64,000 bases of DNA from Bacteroidota bacterium (GTDB taxonomy: Bacteria > Bacteroidota > Bacteroidia > UKL13-3). The number at the start of each line of letters is the position of its first letter. Within the stretch, counting starts at the first letter, position 1. Below the pieces are notes generated by a model. The model saw nothing but the letters and a program-made list of their open reading frames with translations, was not told the origin of the DNA and did no database searches. Made by a program: the position numbers and the translations under genes. Shown here one piece after another: positions 49,815-60,763 of this stretch. The stretch is from assembly GCA_947464275.1 (NCBI GenBank), contig CANHVU010000001.1, forward strand, positions 186,993 through 250,992. The letters are read 5' to 3'.

Positions 49815-51251
49815 ATGTTAAAAGTTAATGTCAAAGTATTTTTTTGTTTTAGTGTAGCATTTTTAACTATGCAAAGCAGTGTTTTTGCCCAAAAAACATA
49901 CTCGCTAGAAGAGTGTGTAAATATTGCATTGCAAAATAATATACAAACCAAGCAACAGAACCTACAAACCGAAAATGCACAAATAGATGCCAAACAAAGC
50001 AAACTAAATGCTTTGCCAAACTTAAATGCTCAAGCTACCAATAACTGGCAAACAGGTTTTAATATTAACCCACGAACCAATACTCCAGAAGAGAATTTGG
50101 CTTTTAGAACCAATAGTTTAGGTGCATCTACTAGTATGCCTGTGTTTAATGGTTTCCAAACTGTAAATACCATTCGTTTGAAAGAGAGCGATTACCAAGC
50201 AAGTAAACATGATTTAGAAAATACTCGAAATACTTTAAAATTAAATGTAGCCAATACTTATTTAAGAGTACTGCAACAAAATGAAGCATTAGATGCTGCA
50301 AAAAACCAAATAGCCACTACCAGAACTCAGCTTAATCGCCAGCAAAAACTGTATGATTTAGGTGGTTTAAATAAAAGTAAACTTTTGCAATTAAAAGCCC
50401 AATTAGCAAGCGAAGAGTTAAACTTAATTACGCAACAAAATTTATTAAACAGCGCTTATTTAGACCTTTGGCAGTTAATAGATTTGCAACCCGATACAGC
50501 CAATAAAATTGTTAAACTAGATGTAAACAAAGTGGTAATAGAAGATGAAAACCGCACGCCTCTGGCTATTTATAACGATTTTGAAAAACAAAGCCCCGAT
50601 GTATTAGCTGCAAAGCAACGCGAACGCAGTGCAAGTTTACAACACTATGTGGCACTTGGTGGCCGAAGCCCACGTATTAGTTTGAATGGGAGTTTGAGTT
50701 CATTTTACACCACATTGAATACTCAGGGAATTGGAAACCCAACATTTTCACCATTTCAAATTGGAACAGTAGAAGGAACAAATCAGGTTGTAAACACAGT
50801 TAGGTTTGTTTATCCAAACACAGAAACTATTTCATTTAGCAGCCAAATGAGTAAAAACTTTGGTACCAGTTTAGGCTTTACATTATCAATTCCCGTTTTT
50901 AACGGTTGGAGTGTGAATACCAATATTCAAAAAGCTACCATACAAATGGAGGTGGCTAAACTTACCGAAAAACAAACACAACAAAATTTATTTAAAAGTA
51001 TAAACACCGCCTTATTGAACTTTAAAAATGCGCAATTAAGACATACTGCTGCTTTGCAATCTTTAGAAGCAAACAAAGAAGCGGTTGATATTAGCGAAAA
51101 ACAATTTGAACTAGGCGGTTTGAGCCTGACAGATTATTTAGCATCAAAAAATAGTTATGTAAAAGCTGAAACAGATTACTTGCAAGCCAAATACGAATTG
51201 GTATTTAGAAAAAAAGTATTAGACTTCTACAGCGGAAAACCATTGAACTAA
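49815..51251 (+). CDS. TolC-family outer-membrane efflux protein
   Basis: YSLEECVNIALQNN, AQIDAKQSKLNALPNLNAQ, FELGGLSLTDYLASKNSYVKAETDYLQAKYELVFRKKVLDFYSG. Confidence 0.92.
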   Translation: MLKVNVKVFFCFSVAFLTMQSSVFAQKTYSLEECVNIALQNNIQTKQQNLQTENAQIDAKQSKLNALPNLNAQATNNWQTGFNINPRTNTPEENLAFRTNSLGASTSMPVFNGFQTVNTIRLKESDYQASKHDLENTRNTLKLNVANTYLRVLQQNEALDAAKNQIATTRTQLNRQQKLYDLGGLNKSKLLQLKAQLASEELNLITQQNLLNSAYLDLWQLIDLQPDTANKIVKLDVNKVVIEDENRTPLAIYNDFEKQSPDVLAAKQRERSASLQHYVALGGRSPRISLNGSLSSFYTTLNTQGIGNPTFSPFQIGTVEGTNQVVNTVRFVYPNTETISFSSQMSKNFGTSLGFTLSIPVFNGWSVNTNIQKATIQMEVAKLTEKQTQQNLFKSINTALLNFKNAQLRHTAALQSLEANKEAVDISEKQFELGGLSLTDYLASKNSYVKAETDYLQAKYELVFRKKVLDFYSGKPLN

Positions 51252-51356
51252 AGATAATTTGTGTATATGATGAATTGACATATCCACAATTGCCTAGAAT
51301 TTTTGTTTTTAGCTTTCTTTTAAAAACATTAGCATTGTTCAATAAACTTTTACAGC

Positions 51357-52790
51357 ATGGCATTAAGTAGATTTTGGTCTTTTATTATAGCGTTAAGCAT
51401 CGTTTTTATTTTTTATATGCTTGGCAGTAACCAAATGTATAACCTTGGCCAATTGGTTAATGGAAAACAAAATGATGCTTTGGTGGTGGCTGAATTTCAA
51501 GCAAGTCATTTTCAACAAACTGATTCGGTTTTATTTACCAATATGCAATTAAATAAGGCGACAGGTTTTGCTCAAAACGATACTGTTTATAGGCTTTTAG
51601 ACAATGGAATAGTTGGAGTTTGTAAGGGTAAACAGTCGGCCGATGGTATTTTTGTTACATGTAAAAATACCATTATCGATATTTGGTTGCCATTAATTGG
51701 TTACTTAACTTTTTTCTGTGGCTTATTGCATTTATTAAACGATTCGAATGCTATTACTAAATTAGCTAAAGTATTAACACCATTTTTTGTAAAAATATTT
51801 CCTGAATTGCCCAAAGGGCATGCGGCTTATGGTTTTATGACCATGAATTTTGCAGCTAATTTTTTAGGATTAGATAATGCCGCAACTCCTTTTGGTTTAA
51901 AAGCCATGGAAAGTATGCAAGAAGTAAATGCCGACAAAGAAAAGGCTTCCAATAGTCAAATTATGTTTTTGTGTTTGCATGCTGCAGGTTTAACCTTAAT
52001 TCCAACCTCAATAATTGGTTATAGAGCTGCGCAAAACGCTGTAAACCCTCCAGATATTATGTTGCCTACCATTATTACATCGTTTGTAGGAACATTGGCA
52101 GCTCTAATTTTTGTAAGTATCAAACAACGCATTAACTTAATAAATTTAGTAGTTATTGGTTTTGTAACAGCAGTTAGTGCCTTAATTGGTTTGGTTTTAT
52201 TTTATGTAAATAAATTAGATGGAATTGAAAAATTTCACTTTACGGGTAACTTAAGCAATGGTGTTTTGTTATTTATTATTCTAGCCATAATTGGTTATGG
52301 CATTTTAAACGAAAAAGTGTTTAAAGCCAATAATACCAATATTTTCGATTCGTTTGTTAATGGTGCTAAAGATGGATTTACTACTGGTGTTCGCGTATTG
52401 CCTTATATGATTGCCATGCTGGTGGCTTTAAGTATTTTCCGTAATTCAGGTTTAATGAATATAGTTATGGGAGGAATTACTTCTTTGTTAAACGTTTTTA
52501 AAGTAGATCCACAAGTTATCAATGCAATTCCTGTTGCCATTATGCGTCCTTTCAGCGCAGGTGGTTCGCGTGGTTTTATGCTTGATGCTATGAAAACCTA
52601 TGGTCCCGATAGCCTTACTGGTCAATTATCGTGCTTGTTTCAAGGTGCGGCCGAAACTACTTTTTATGTGGTAGCATTGTATTTTGGTTCAGTAAATATT
52701 AAAGACAGTCGCTATACTTTAAGCATTATGCTTTTGGTAGATTTTGTTTGTGTTATTGCAGGAATTTTTGTTTGTAAAATGTATTTTTAG
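51357..52790 (+). CDS. Nucleoside-recognition (SpmA/SpmB-like fused) membrane protein
   Basis: MNFAANFLGLDNAATPFGLKAMESMQEVN; second half VLPYMIAMLVALSIFRNSG...RPFSAGGSRGFMLDAM. Confidence 0.88.
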   Translation: MALSRFWSFIIALSIVFIFYMLGSNQMYNLGQLVNGKQNDALVVAEFQASHFQQTDSVLFTNMQLNKATGFAQNDTVYRLLDNGIVGVCKGKQSADGIFVTCKNTIIDIWLPLIGYLTFFCGLLHLLNDSNAITKLAKVLTPFFVKIFPELPKGHAAYGFMTMNFAANFLGLDNAATPFGLKAMESMQEVNADKEKASNSQIMFLCLHAAGLTLIPTSIIGYRAAQNAVNPPDIMLPTIITSFVGTLAALIFVSIKQRINLINLVVIGFVTAVSALIGLVLFYVNKLDGIEKFHFTGNLSNGVLLFIILAIIGYGILNEKVFKANNTNIFDSFVNGAKDGFTTGVRVLPYMIAMLVALSIFRNSGLMNIVMGGITSLLNVFKVDPQVINAIPVAIMRPFSAGGSRGFMLDAMKTYGPDSLTGQLSCLFQGAAETTFYVVALYFGSVNIKDSRYTLSIMLLVDFVCVIAGIFVCKMYF

Positions 52791-52832
52791 AAAAAGAGTA
52801 ACAAAACTAATTCCCATTGCGTATGAGCTGAA

Positions 52833-53477
52833 ATGTTTAACAAAATGGCCCATCGTAACACCCAATCTCTTTTCATATTAATGGTTACATTTTTATTCTG
52901 TAACCAAATATTTGCACAAAGTAGTAGCCAAAAATTCGATTTTGAAAATCCAATAATGGTTGATAGTTCCTCTACTATTGTTTTACCAATTAGCTATAAT
53001 TCTAACTATTTTTCAAATAACAAAATTGCCAATTGGGAAGATGTTTGTGCAAATTTAATTTTCTACAACTTTGTTACTGATAGTAGTAAAAGATTATTTG
53101 AACACAATACCTATATTTTAAATGTTTATAACCGATATGAAACCTTTTACAACAAAAAACCAAATAGGAATTTTACTAAACAACACTTTTTTTGTAGGGT
53201 AAAAAATATTGATTATAATAACAATGGTAAAATTGACGAAAATGATCCAGCAGTGCTTTATGTATGCGATATTTACGGAAATAATTTGAGGGCATTAACC
53301 TCAACTAGTGAAAATGTTGAATCATTTGAAATATTTGAAAAGCTGAACTTTGCCATGATAAAAATTCAACGAGATGCTAACGATGACCACGATTTTAGAA
53401 ATTCAGAAAACGACTATTATTACGTAAAACTAGATTTGAAAACCCTCACTTTTGGGAAAAAAATTGAAATAAAATAA
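52833..53477 (+). CDS. Hypothetical secreted protein
   Basis: Signal peptide-like N-terminus; DYNNNGKIDENDPAVLYVCDIYGNNL. Confidence 0.6.
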   Translation: MFNKMAHRNTQSLFILMVTFLFCNQIFAQSSSQKFDFENPIMVDSSSTIVLPISYNSNYFSNNKIANWEDVCANLIFYNFVTDSSKRLFEHNTYILNVYNRYETFYNKKPNRNFTKQHFFCRVKNIDYNNNGKIDENDPAVLYVCDIYGNNLRALTSTSENVESFEIFEKLNFAMIKIQRDANDDHDFRNSENDYYYVKLDLKTLTFGKKIEIK

Positions 53478-53550
53478 CTGCTTATTATTTTAAAATAAAG
53501 AAAAAAATAAACCGCACAGCCAAAAGCCAATTCAAACTTATTAGGCCAAA

Positions 53551-53976
53551 TTAATCTATTTCAAAACATGTTTTTGTCCATAACATGCTATCTGGAAAAG
53601 ATAAATCAAATTTACTGTAATCCTTTGGCAATAATAATAAATGAGCATTTTCAGCATTTGTTGAATCTAAAATAACAGAAACTAATCTTCCCACCTCTTT
53701 ACATTTAGAAGTTGGAGTGGAAAAACTTTTTTCTATAATTTTACCACTAAACTTAAACTTAACAAATATGCTATAATTGTATTTGATACTTTTCCAATCA
53801 GTAATAATAGCGGTTACTATCTTAGGATGTTTCTTTATTTCATTTACTAATGTCTTGCTTCTTTGTTCATTGTAAAAAACCAAAGCTAAAAAGCAAAGTA
53901 AGACAAACATAATGATTAGGGTGTCTCTTGTAACCATTATTATAAAATCAACTATTTTTAAAATTTCTATTGTCAA
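53551..53976 (-). CDS. Hypothetical membrane protein
   Basis: 141-aa ORF, N-terminal TM helix, overlaps nadK 3' end. Confidence 0.5.
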   Translation of the reverse strand: MTIEILKIVDFIIMVTRDTLIIMFVLLCFLALVFYNEQRSKTLVNEIKKHPKIVTAIITDWKSIKYNYSIFVKFKFSGKIIEKSFSTPTSKCKEVGRLVSVILDSTNAENAHLLLLPKDYSKFDLSFPDSMLWTKTCFEID

Positions 53977-54847
53977 TTCCCCACATCAATTTTTCACGTA
54001 GCGTTTTTAGGTAGTTTTCATTATTTAAACGTAAAAGATTCATTTTAAAACCTGCTTTACTTACTGCTAATTCGGTATTGGCTTCAATGCTTTCTGAACG
54101 CGAATCTAATGTGGCTAAAAACGAGGTGCTTCTTCCTTCAACTTGAAATGAAATTACATTATTATCAGAAATAATAATTGGCCTTACATTTAAATTATGT
54201 GGTGCAATTGGGGTAATAACCAAACTAGCTGATGATGGATACAAAATAGGTCCACCACAGCTTAAATTATAACCCGTAGAGCCTGTTGGGGTTGAAATTA
54301 TAAGGCCATCGCTCCAATAAGAGTTTAAAAATTCGCCATTTATAAAAGTATGAATAGTAATCATACTCGAACTGTCTTTTTTATGAATCACAAAATCGTT
54401 TAAGGCGTATTTTACACCACCAAACATATCTGATTTATTGCTATCCAATTTTAATACAGTACGTGAGTCTATGCTATAACGACCTTTGGCTAATTCATCT
54501 ACCATGAGGCATGCATCTTTGGCGGCAACCCCAGCCAAAAAACCTAATCTTCCAGTATTAATACCTATTATGGGTGTTTCTTTTTCACGCACAAACTCTA
54601 AGCACATCAATATGGTTCCATCGCCACCAATGCTCACAACGTAATCAAAATTACTCTTATTAAAATCCTCGTAAGTATCAAATGTTTTGGTATTTGGCGA
54701 AACGTTTAAGCCATTGCGCAAGCCATCTTCTAAAAACTTTCTATAAACCGTAAAATTAATTTTACTGGTTTTTAAATAATCAAAAAACTGCTGCAATTCA
54801 GTGTAGCGTTCTTCTTTAAAATATCTACCAAAAATGGCTAAATGCAT
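53948..54847 (-). CDS. nadK: NAD kinase
   Basis: VVSIGGDGTILMCLEFV, GINTGRLGFLAGV, WSDGLIISTPTGSTGYNLSCGGPI. Confidence 0.95.
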   Translation of the reverse strand: MHLAIFGRYFKEERYTELQQFFDYLKTSKINFTVYRKFLEDGLRNGLNVSPNTKTFDTYEDFNKSNFDYVVSIGGDGTILMCLEFVREKETPIIGINTGRLGFLAGVAAKDACLMVDELAKGRYSIDSRTVLKLDSNKSDMFGGVKYALNDFVIHKKDSSSMITIHTFINGEFLNSYWSDGLIISTPTGSTGYNLSCGGPILYPSSASLVITPIAPHNLNVRPIIISDNNVISFQVEGRSTSFLATLDSRSESIEANTELAVSKAGFKMNLLRLNNENYLKTLREKLMWGIDNRNFKNS

Positions 54848-54853
54848 AGTTTT

Positions 54854-55510
54854 TTATGTGTTCAAATATTTAATTAACCAATCGTATCTTTTGCTTGAAG
54901 CATCGTCTTCATCTGTTTGCTGACTGCTAAAAACAACTTGGTAATTAAATCGCTCAAAAGTAGCAATGATGTATTTTAGGTCAGTGATATTGTATTTTAA
55001 CGAAACTTGAATATTATTTTCAGCATCGGCCAAAGGATTTACGTGAAGGTATAAAATTTTAGCATTGTTCACTTCTGTAATTCTAGCAATTTCGGCCAAT
55101 GAATAATTGCGTGCATTCATTTGCAATACTATTATTCCTCCATCTTGCGCAAGCGTGCTGTGGTCAAAAAGTTGTTTGGCTAAATCTTTGGAGGCTATAA
55201 TTCCTTTAAAATTTTGCTCCTTATCTAAAACCGAAATAGCTGATATATTTCCAATAAAAAGCAATTTAAGCAAATCATAAAAGTGCGTGTTTTCAAAACA
55301 AAAGGCAGCATTTGAGTTTAAAATATTGGCTACTTTTTCATCTTCATTGTCAAAAAGTACTTTTTCATTAACAGTTCCAATTAGTTTGCCATTTTGCACC
55401 ACAGGTAAATCCTTTACCTGCCAATCTTCCATAAAAACCGATGCACTCGATGCAGAGTCGCTAGGTTTTAAAGCAAACATTTCGTTAGATATAAGTTGAT
55501 ATGCAAACAT
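54854..55510 (-). CDS. CBS-domain protein
   Basis: VKDLPVVQNGKLIGTVNEKVL, ISVLDKEQNFKGIIASKDL; upstream of nadK. Confidence 0.85.
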   Translation of the reverse strand: MFAYQLISNEMFALKPSDSASSASVFMEDWQVKDLPVVQNGKLIGTVNEKVLFDNEDEKVANILNSNAAFCFENTHFYDLLKLLFIGNISAISVLDKEQNFKGIIASKDLAKQLFDHSTLAQDGGIIVLQMNARNYSLAEIARITEVNNAKILYLHVNPLADAENNIQVSLKYNITDLKYIIATFERFNYQVVFSSQQTDEDDASSKRYDWLIKYLNT

Positions 55511-55541
55511 GAATAAATTTAAACAAATATACTTACTATAA

Positions 55542-56147
55542 CTAGGTTTGCAACAATTTAGTTTTTGATATTTGATTTATAAAGTTTTTGATTATTTCAA
55601 TTCCAAAAACAGTTTGGCTACTCTCAGGATGAAATTGCACTGCCCAAATAGGTAAATTTTGATGTCTAAAAGCCATTAACTCACCATTGCAAAAGCAAGT
55701 AGGAATAAGGATTTCGGGCAAATTATTGATAATTAAAGAGTGGTATCGAGTAGCAAAAAATGGAGATGGTACATTCTTAAACATTTCATCGTGATTATGT
55801 TCCATTAAATCAACTTTTCCATGCCTAGGCAATTGCGCTTTGGTTAGATTAGCACCAAAATATTGCGCCAAAGCTTGATGCCCTAGGCAAACACCCAAAA
55901 TTGGAAGTTTATTGTAAAAACAAGTAATCAGTTCCATTAAAATACCTGCATCTTTTGGCGCTTTAGGTCCTGGAGAAATTACCATGGCATCAAAATTTAA
56001 CAAATCTATTTCAGCAACAGAAATTTCATTATTACGAAAAACCATACATTCAGCACCACATTGCTCAATATAATCTTTAAGCATATGGGTAAACGAATCA
56101 TAGTTATCGAGCAATAGGATTTTCAAAATGATAGGAATTAAATGCAA
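55542..56147 (-). CDS. Anthranilate/aminodeoxychorismate synthase glutamine amidotransferase
   Basis: ILLLDNYDSFTHML, SPGPKAPKDAG, LGVCLGHQALA, QFHPES. Confidence 0.92.
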   Translation of the reverse strand: MHLIPIILKILLLDNYDSFTHMLKDYIEQCGAECMVFRNNEISVAEIDLLNFDAMVISPGPKAPKDAGILMELITCFYNKLPILGVCLGHQALAQYFGANLTKAQLPRHGKVDLMEHNHDEMFKNVPSPFFATRYHSLIINNLPEILIPTCFCNGELMAFRHQNLPIWAVQFHPESSQTVFGIEIIKNFINQISKTKLLQT

Positions 56148-56298
56148 TTTTCGGAGTTAATATCCTTTAGAACAAATTAACTAATAAACATTTCATCTTT
56201 AAAATATATTCCATTTCATAAATAATGTAAATTTTGATATAATTGCATAAATGAAAAACAGTCTATAAAAGGTAAAAAATCCAAGTTTAACAATCGAG

Positions 56299-56907
56299 AT
56301 GCTAGTAAGAATACTTAATAAATTTTTTAATTTCTTTTCTTTTAAGTGGTTACATCTAAAATGGAAGAATATATATTTTAATTCATTGGCAATTATTGGA
56401 AAGGACTCATTTTTTTATATTGAAAGTAGAGTTTTTAATTTTACACAAAAAAAGAATAATATACAAATTGGTTCATTTACCCATATACGAGGAGAGCTTT
56501 TACTATTTGCCCACGGTGGATGTATTAAAATTGGAGATTACTGCTACATTGGGGAAGGAACAAGAATTTGGTCCGCAAAAGAAATTTTTATTGGTCACCG
56601 TGTTTTAATTGCACATAATGTTAATATACACGATAATATTTCGCATCCTATAGATTCAAGTTTAAGACATGAACACCAAAAGCACATTATTACAAAAGGT
56701 CATCCAACTAACAACCTTGACTTAAAGGAAAGAAAAATTATTATTAAAGACGATGCTTGGATAGGATTCAATGCAAGTATATTAAAAGGAACAACCATAG
56801 GTAAAGGTGCTATTATTGGCGCATGTAGTGTAATTACAAAAGATGTTCCAGATTTTGCAATTGTTATAGGCAATCCAGGAAAGATTATTGGGTATTCAAA
56901 CAGATAA
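56299..56907 (+). CDS. Hexapeptide-repeat acyltransferase
   Basis: IKIGDYCYIGEGTRIWSAKEIFIGHRVLIAHNVNIHDN...WIGFNASILKGTTIGKGAIIGACSVITKDVP. Confidence 0.92.
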   Translation: MLVRILNKFFNFFSFKWLHLKWKNIYFNSLAIIGKDSFFYIESRVFNFTQKKNNIQIGSFTHIRGELLLFAHGGCIKIGDYCYIGEGTRIWSAKEIFIGHRVLIAHNVNIHDNISHPIDSSLRHEHQKHIITKGHPTNNLDLKERKIIIKDDAWIGFNASILKGTTIGKGAIIGACSVITKDVPDFAIVIGNPGKIIGYSNR

Positions 56908-56910
56908 ATA

Positions 56911-57768
56911 ATGATAAAAAAAATAAAAAAAATAATTTCTCCTATACGCAAACTAGTATATAAGAACTCAAACAAGAAACCTTGGAGTTATGGATATTTG
57001 GATGTTCGTTGGGAACAAACCCAAAAGAATATTTGTAATGAAAATTTATTACACGAATTTTCAGAGAATAGAATACCAAAACAATTTGGGGTCGCAATGG
57101 ATGAAAGAATAGTAGAATATCCATGGATTTTTAGCAGATTATCAAAAAACAAAGGGTCTAAAATTTTAGATGCAGGGTCCACATTCAATTTTCCTGAAAT
57201 AATTAGCCATAATTCATTAAAAGAAAAAGAACTCTCAATTTATACTTTTTATCCAGAGTCAATCAACTTCATTAACCAACGTGTAACCTACGCATTTGGT
57301 GATCTTAGAGATATTCCTTTCAAGGAAAACTTTTTTGATGAAGTTGTATGTCAGTCAACAATTGAACACATCGACATGGACAATTCAATTTATGGCTATG
57401 AGTTAGAAAAAAATAAAGATGTAACAGCAAAAAGTTTTGAATACTTAAAAGTAATTGATGAACTCATTAGGGTTGTAAAAAAAGGAGGAAAACTTTTAAT
57501 CACCTTTCCTTATGGAAAGTTTGAAAATCAAGGATTCTTTCAGCAATTTGATACCGAAATGGTAACATTAATTATAAATAAAATGAAAGATAATGGAACT
57601 TATATTGAAAACTATATAAAATATACAAAAAATGGATGGGAAAACAGCACAGCAGACCAATGTAGAGATGCAGTTTCATTCAACCCACACAAAGGAGTAG
57701 GACAAGGAGATGACAATGCAGCTCATTCCAGAGCTATTTGTTGCTTAGAATTTACTAAAAACAAATAA
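56911..57768 (+). CDS. SAM-dependent methyltransferase
   Basis: GSKILDAGSTF, FKENFFDEVVCQSTIEHIDMD, KKGGKLLITFPYG. Confidence 0.85.
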   Translation: MIKKIKKIISPIRKLVYKNSNKKPWSYGYLDVRWEQTQKNICNENLLHEFSENRIPKQFGVAMDERIVEYPWIFSRLSKNKGSKILDAGSTFNFPEIISHNSLKEKELSIYTFYPESINFINQRVTYAFGDLRDIPFKENFFDEVVCQSTIEHIDMDNSIYGYELEKNKDVTAKSFEYLKVIDELIRVVKKGGKLLITFPYGKFENQGFFQQFDTEMVTLIINKMKDNGTYIENYIKYTKNGWENSTADQCRDAVSFNPHKGVGQGDDNAAHSRAICCLEFTKNK

Positions 57769-57777
57769 GCTATACCG

Positions 57778-58677
57778 ATGAACATTTTAATAATTGGAAG
57801 CAAAGGATTTATTGGCTCGCATTGTGTAAACTATTACAAAAGTAAAAATTACCAAGTGTTTGAGGCGGGAGTGTCAGCAAACATTGACAATAATCCCAAT
57901 TACAGCCAATTAAATAAAAATAACACGAGTTTTGATGAACTTTTTAAAAATCAAAATTATGACTTGTGTATCAATGCTTCAGGCTCGGCTCATGTTGGTT
58001 TCTCGTTCGATAAACCAGATATCGATTTTGAACTAAATGTTTTAAACGTTCATAAAATTTTGGTTAGTATTCGTACTTATCAGCCTAAATGTAAGTTTAT
58101 TAATTTTTCAAGTGCCGCAGTTTATGGCAATCCTGAAAAATTGCCTATAGCAGAAGAAAGTGGTAAAAACCCTTTATCTCCTTATGGTTTTCATAAACTT
58201 CAAAGTGAATATTTAATAAAAGAATACCATCGTTTTTTTGGGCTTTCTACTTGCAGTTTAAGGGTTTTTTCGGCTTACGGACCAGGATTGAAAAAACAAC
58301 TGTTTTGGGATTTACACCAAAAAGCCATTCAAAATCCATCACAAATTGAAGTGTATGGAACGGGCGCTGAATCGCGCGATTTTATTTATATTGATGATTT
58401 GGTAAAAGGTATTGATTTAATTTTTGAAAATGCTTCCTTTGATGGAAGTGCATTTAATATTTCATCTGGAAATGAAACTACCATAAAAGACGTGGTTACT
58501 GAGTTTTATAAACATTTAAACCCGAACCTCACTTTCAGTTTTAATAACAAACAAAAGCAAGGCGATCCTAATAATTGGCAAGCTGACATTTCAGCTCTTA
58601 AAAAACTTGGTTTCAATACAGCAGTTAGTTTAAATGACGGTCTTTTAAAAACAGCTAATTGGCTAAATAGCTTATAA
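57778..58677 (+). CDS. NAD-dependent epimerase/dehydratase
   Basis: MNILIIGSKGFIGSHCVNYY; SSAAVYG; YGFHKLQSEYL. Confidence 0.92.
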   Translation: MNILIIGSKGFIGSHCVNYYKSKNYQVFEAGVSANIDNNPNYSQLNKNNTSFDELFKNQNYDLCINASGSAHVGFSFDKPDIDFELNVLNVHKILVSIRTYQPKCKFINFSSAAVYGNPEKLPIAEESGKNPLSPYGFHKLQSEYLIKEYHRFFGLSTCSLRVFSAYGPGLKKQLFWDLHQKAIQNPSQIEVYGTGAESRDFIYIDDLVKGIDLIFENASFDGSAFNISSGNETTIKDVVTEFYKHLNPNLTFSFNNKQKQGDPNNWQADISALKKLGFNTAVSLNDGLLKTANWLNSL

Positions 58678-58686
58678 TACAACAAA

Positions 58687-59844
58687 TTGAAAAACGAAAA
58701 GTTACATATTTGCCTCCACCTTATTTCTGACCCTAATTGGCATGCAGGAAATATTTATATTTTCAACTTAATTCATGCCATCAGCAAAATAGATAAGGTA
58801 GAGCGTGAAAAAATTAAACTGAGCCTAGCTACTCGAAATATAAAAGAAGTGCCTGATGATATAAAGCCATTATTAGACCATATTTTTATTGATAATATCT
58901 TTGTGCTTGGTTTTTATAAAATCATTTCGCTTTTACCAGCTTTTTTACGTTTAAAAATTTTTAATTTCAGGCAGATAGATTTTTACTACCCTCCGGGCAA
59001 TTTTCCTAAAAAATGGATATTTAATTGGGGTGGGTGGATACCTGATTTTCAATACAAACATTTGCCACATCTTTTTTCTACTGAAGAATATAATAGAAGA
59101 GAAAATAGGAATAAAAACCTTGCAGAACAATCTCCAATTTTAGCTTTTAGCAGTCAGCATGCACTAAACGATTATAAAAAGTTTTTTCCTGCCTACGCTA
59201 ATAATGCTTATTTATTGCGTTTTGTAAGTAATGCCAATAAAAATTGGTTTGATAGTGATGCCATTGCTGTACAACAAAAATTCAATTTGCCTGATAATTT
59301 TTTTATAGTGTGCAATCAATTTTGGAAACACAAAGACCACCCAACAGTAATAAAAGCCATGAGTTTATTAAAACAAAAAGGCATTGAAATTACAGTGGTA
59401 TGCACAGGCGCAACCGAAGATTTTAGGAACCCCGATTATTATCCATCACTTTTAAAACTAGCTGAAGATTTAGGAGTATCAAACCAATTAAAAGTATTAG
59501 GTTTTATTTCGCGTCACGATCAAATTCAACTTATTCGTAGGTCACTAGCCATTATTCAACCATCGCAATTTGAGGGTTGGAGCACAGTGGTAGAAGACGG
59601 ACGCTCACTTGGCAAACATATTTTTTTAAGCAATTTTGAAGTTCACTTAGAACAAAACCCACCTAATACTTGGTTTTTTGAAATGAGTAATGAGGTGGAT
59701 TTGGCCAATAAAATTGAAGCTAATATTTACCAATTAAAGCCAGGACCAAACTCAGAAAACGAAGCAAAAGCCTATACAGAAAACCAAAACTTGATGAAAG
59801 AGTATGGTTTGAATTTTGTAAAAATGGCTAAACCTAATAACTAA
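58687..59844 (+). CDS. Glycosyltransferase family 4-like (TTG start)
   Basis: FFIVCNQFWKHKDHPTVIKAMSLL, LGFISRHDQIQLIRRSLAIIQPSQFEGWSTVVEDGRSLGK. Confidence 0.9.
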   Translation: MKNEKLHICLHLISDPNWHAGNIYIFNLIHAISKIDKVEREKIKLSLATRNIKEVPDDIKPLLDHIFIDNIFVLGFYKIISLLPAFLRLKIFNFRQIDFYYPPGNFPKKWIFNWGGWIPDFQYKHLPHLFSTEEYNRRENRNKNLAEQSPILAFSSQHALNDYKKFFPAYANNAYLLRFVSNANKNWFDSDAIAVQQKFNLPDNFFIVCNQFWKHKDHPTVIKAMSLLKQKGIEITVVCTGATEDFRNPDYYPSLLKLAEDLGVSNQLKVLGFISRHDQIQLIRRSLAIIQPSQFEGWSTVVEDGRSLGKHIFLSNFEVHLEQNPPNTWFFEMSNEVDLANKIEANIYQLKPGPNSENEAKAYTENQNLMKEYGLNFVKMAKPNN

Positions 59845-60763
59845 AAGTTTTGATTAACCTTTTATAAACCAGCTTAAAAATATTAGGTTTTCTATAGAGT
59901 AAATCAAAGGCAAATTCATCTGCTTTTACATCTACTACAATTTTTTTTGGGTGAACCAAATTAGCATCCATGGCAAAAGTTGGTAAGTTTTCAATATCTT
60001 TATTTCCTGAGTTTGTTGTATGTGTTGCATCGGCTCCGAACCCTATATTTGAAATTAAATTAACGTTTGGTAAAATGCTGATAGAATTAGTTTTCCAATT
60101 GGCAAAAGTCCACTGAAAATCCCAGCTATTAATAAGACCATTAAACATATTATCAAAACCCTGGTACCAAAACTGATGCTCTATTTTTCTATTAAAAATT
60201 TTTTCTAGTCCTTGATTAGATTTAAAGCTAGGATAATATTTCATTTCAACATCATAATTTTTCCATGATCTTCTCCAGGTAGCCCAACCCCAAATAAAAT
60301 TATATTGAGAAAAATAATAGGATCCTTCACCTCTTTTTATTCCCTTTTGAAAGTTGTCACCTCCAATATGTCCAATGTGGCAATCTTCCTTGTAATACTC
60401 TAAAAGAGTTTCACAATATTTATAAAATGTGATGTGAGGTAAACAATCATCTTCCAAAATTATTCCTTGTTCTTCATTGTCAAAAAACCAATCTATAGCC
60501 GAACTTACTGCTAATTTACAACCTAGATTTTTCTCTCTAAACAAAGTTTTCACATCACAATCCCAATCTATTAATTCAATTATTGCCCTGGTTTGTTCAC
60601 ACAAATCCTTTTCACCAATTTTGGTGTCGCGGGGCCCATCCGCGGCAACATATAGCTTAATCGGTTTAACAGACTTAATACTCTCAAAAACTATTTTTGT
60701 TGTATTGGGTCTATTGAATATTAGAAAAAGTACAGGAGTATTTAACACAATTTTTTTATGCAA
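59834..60763 (-). CDS. Nucleotide-diphospho-sugar transferase-like glycosyltransferase
   Basis: TPVLFLIFNRPNTTKIVFESI, LYVAADGPR, GIILEDDCLPHITFYKYCETLLEYY, FIWGWATWRRSW. Confidence 0.85.
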   Translation of the reverse strand: MHKKIVLNTPVLFLIFNRPNTTKIVFESIKSVKPIKLYVAADGPRDTKIGEKDLCEQTRAIIELIDWDCDVKTLFREKNLGCKLAVSSAIDWFFDNEEQGIILEDDCLPHITFYKYCETLLEYYKEDCHIGHIGGDNFQKGIKRGEGSYYFSQYNFIWGWATWRRSWKNYDVEMKYYPSFKSNQGLEKIFNRKIEHQFWYQGFDNMFNGLINSWDFQWTFANWKTNSISILPNVNLISNIGFGADATHTTNSGNKDIENLPTFAMDANLVHPKKIVVDVKADEFAFDLLYRKPNIFKLVYKRLIKTFSY

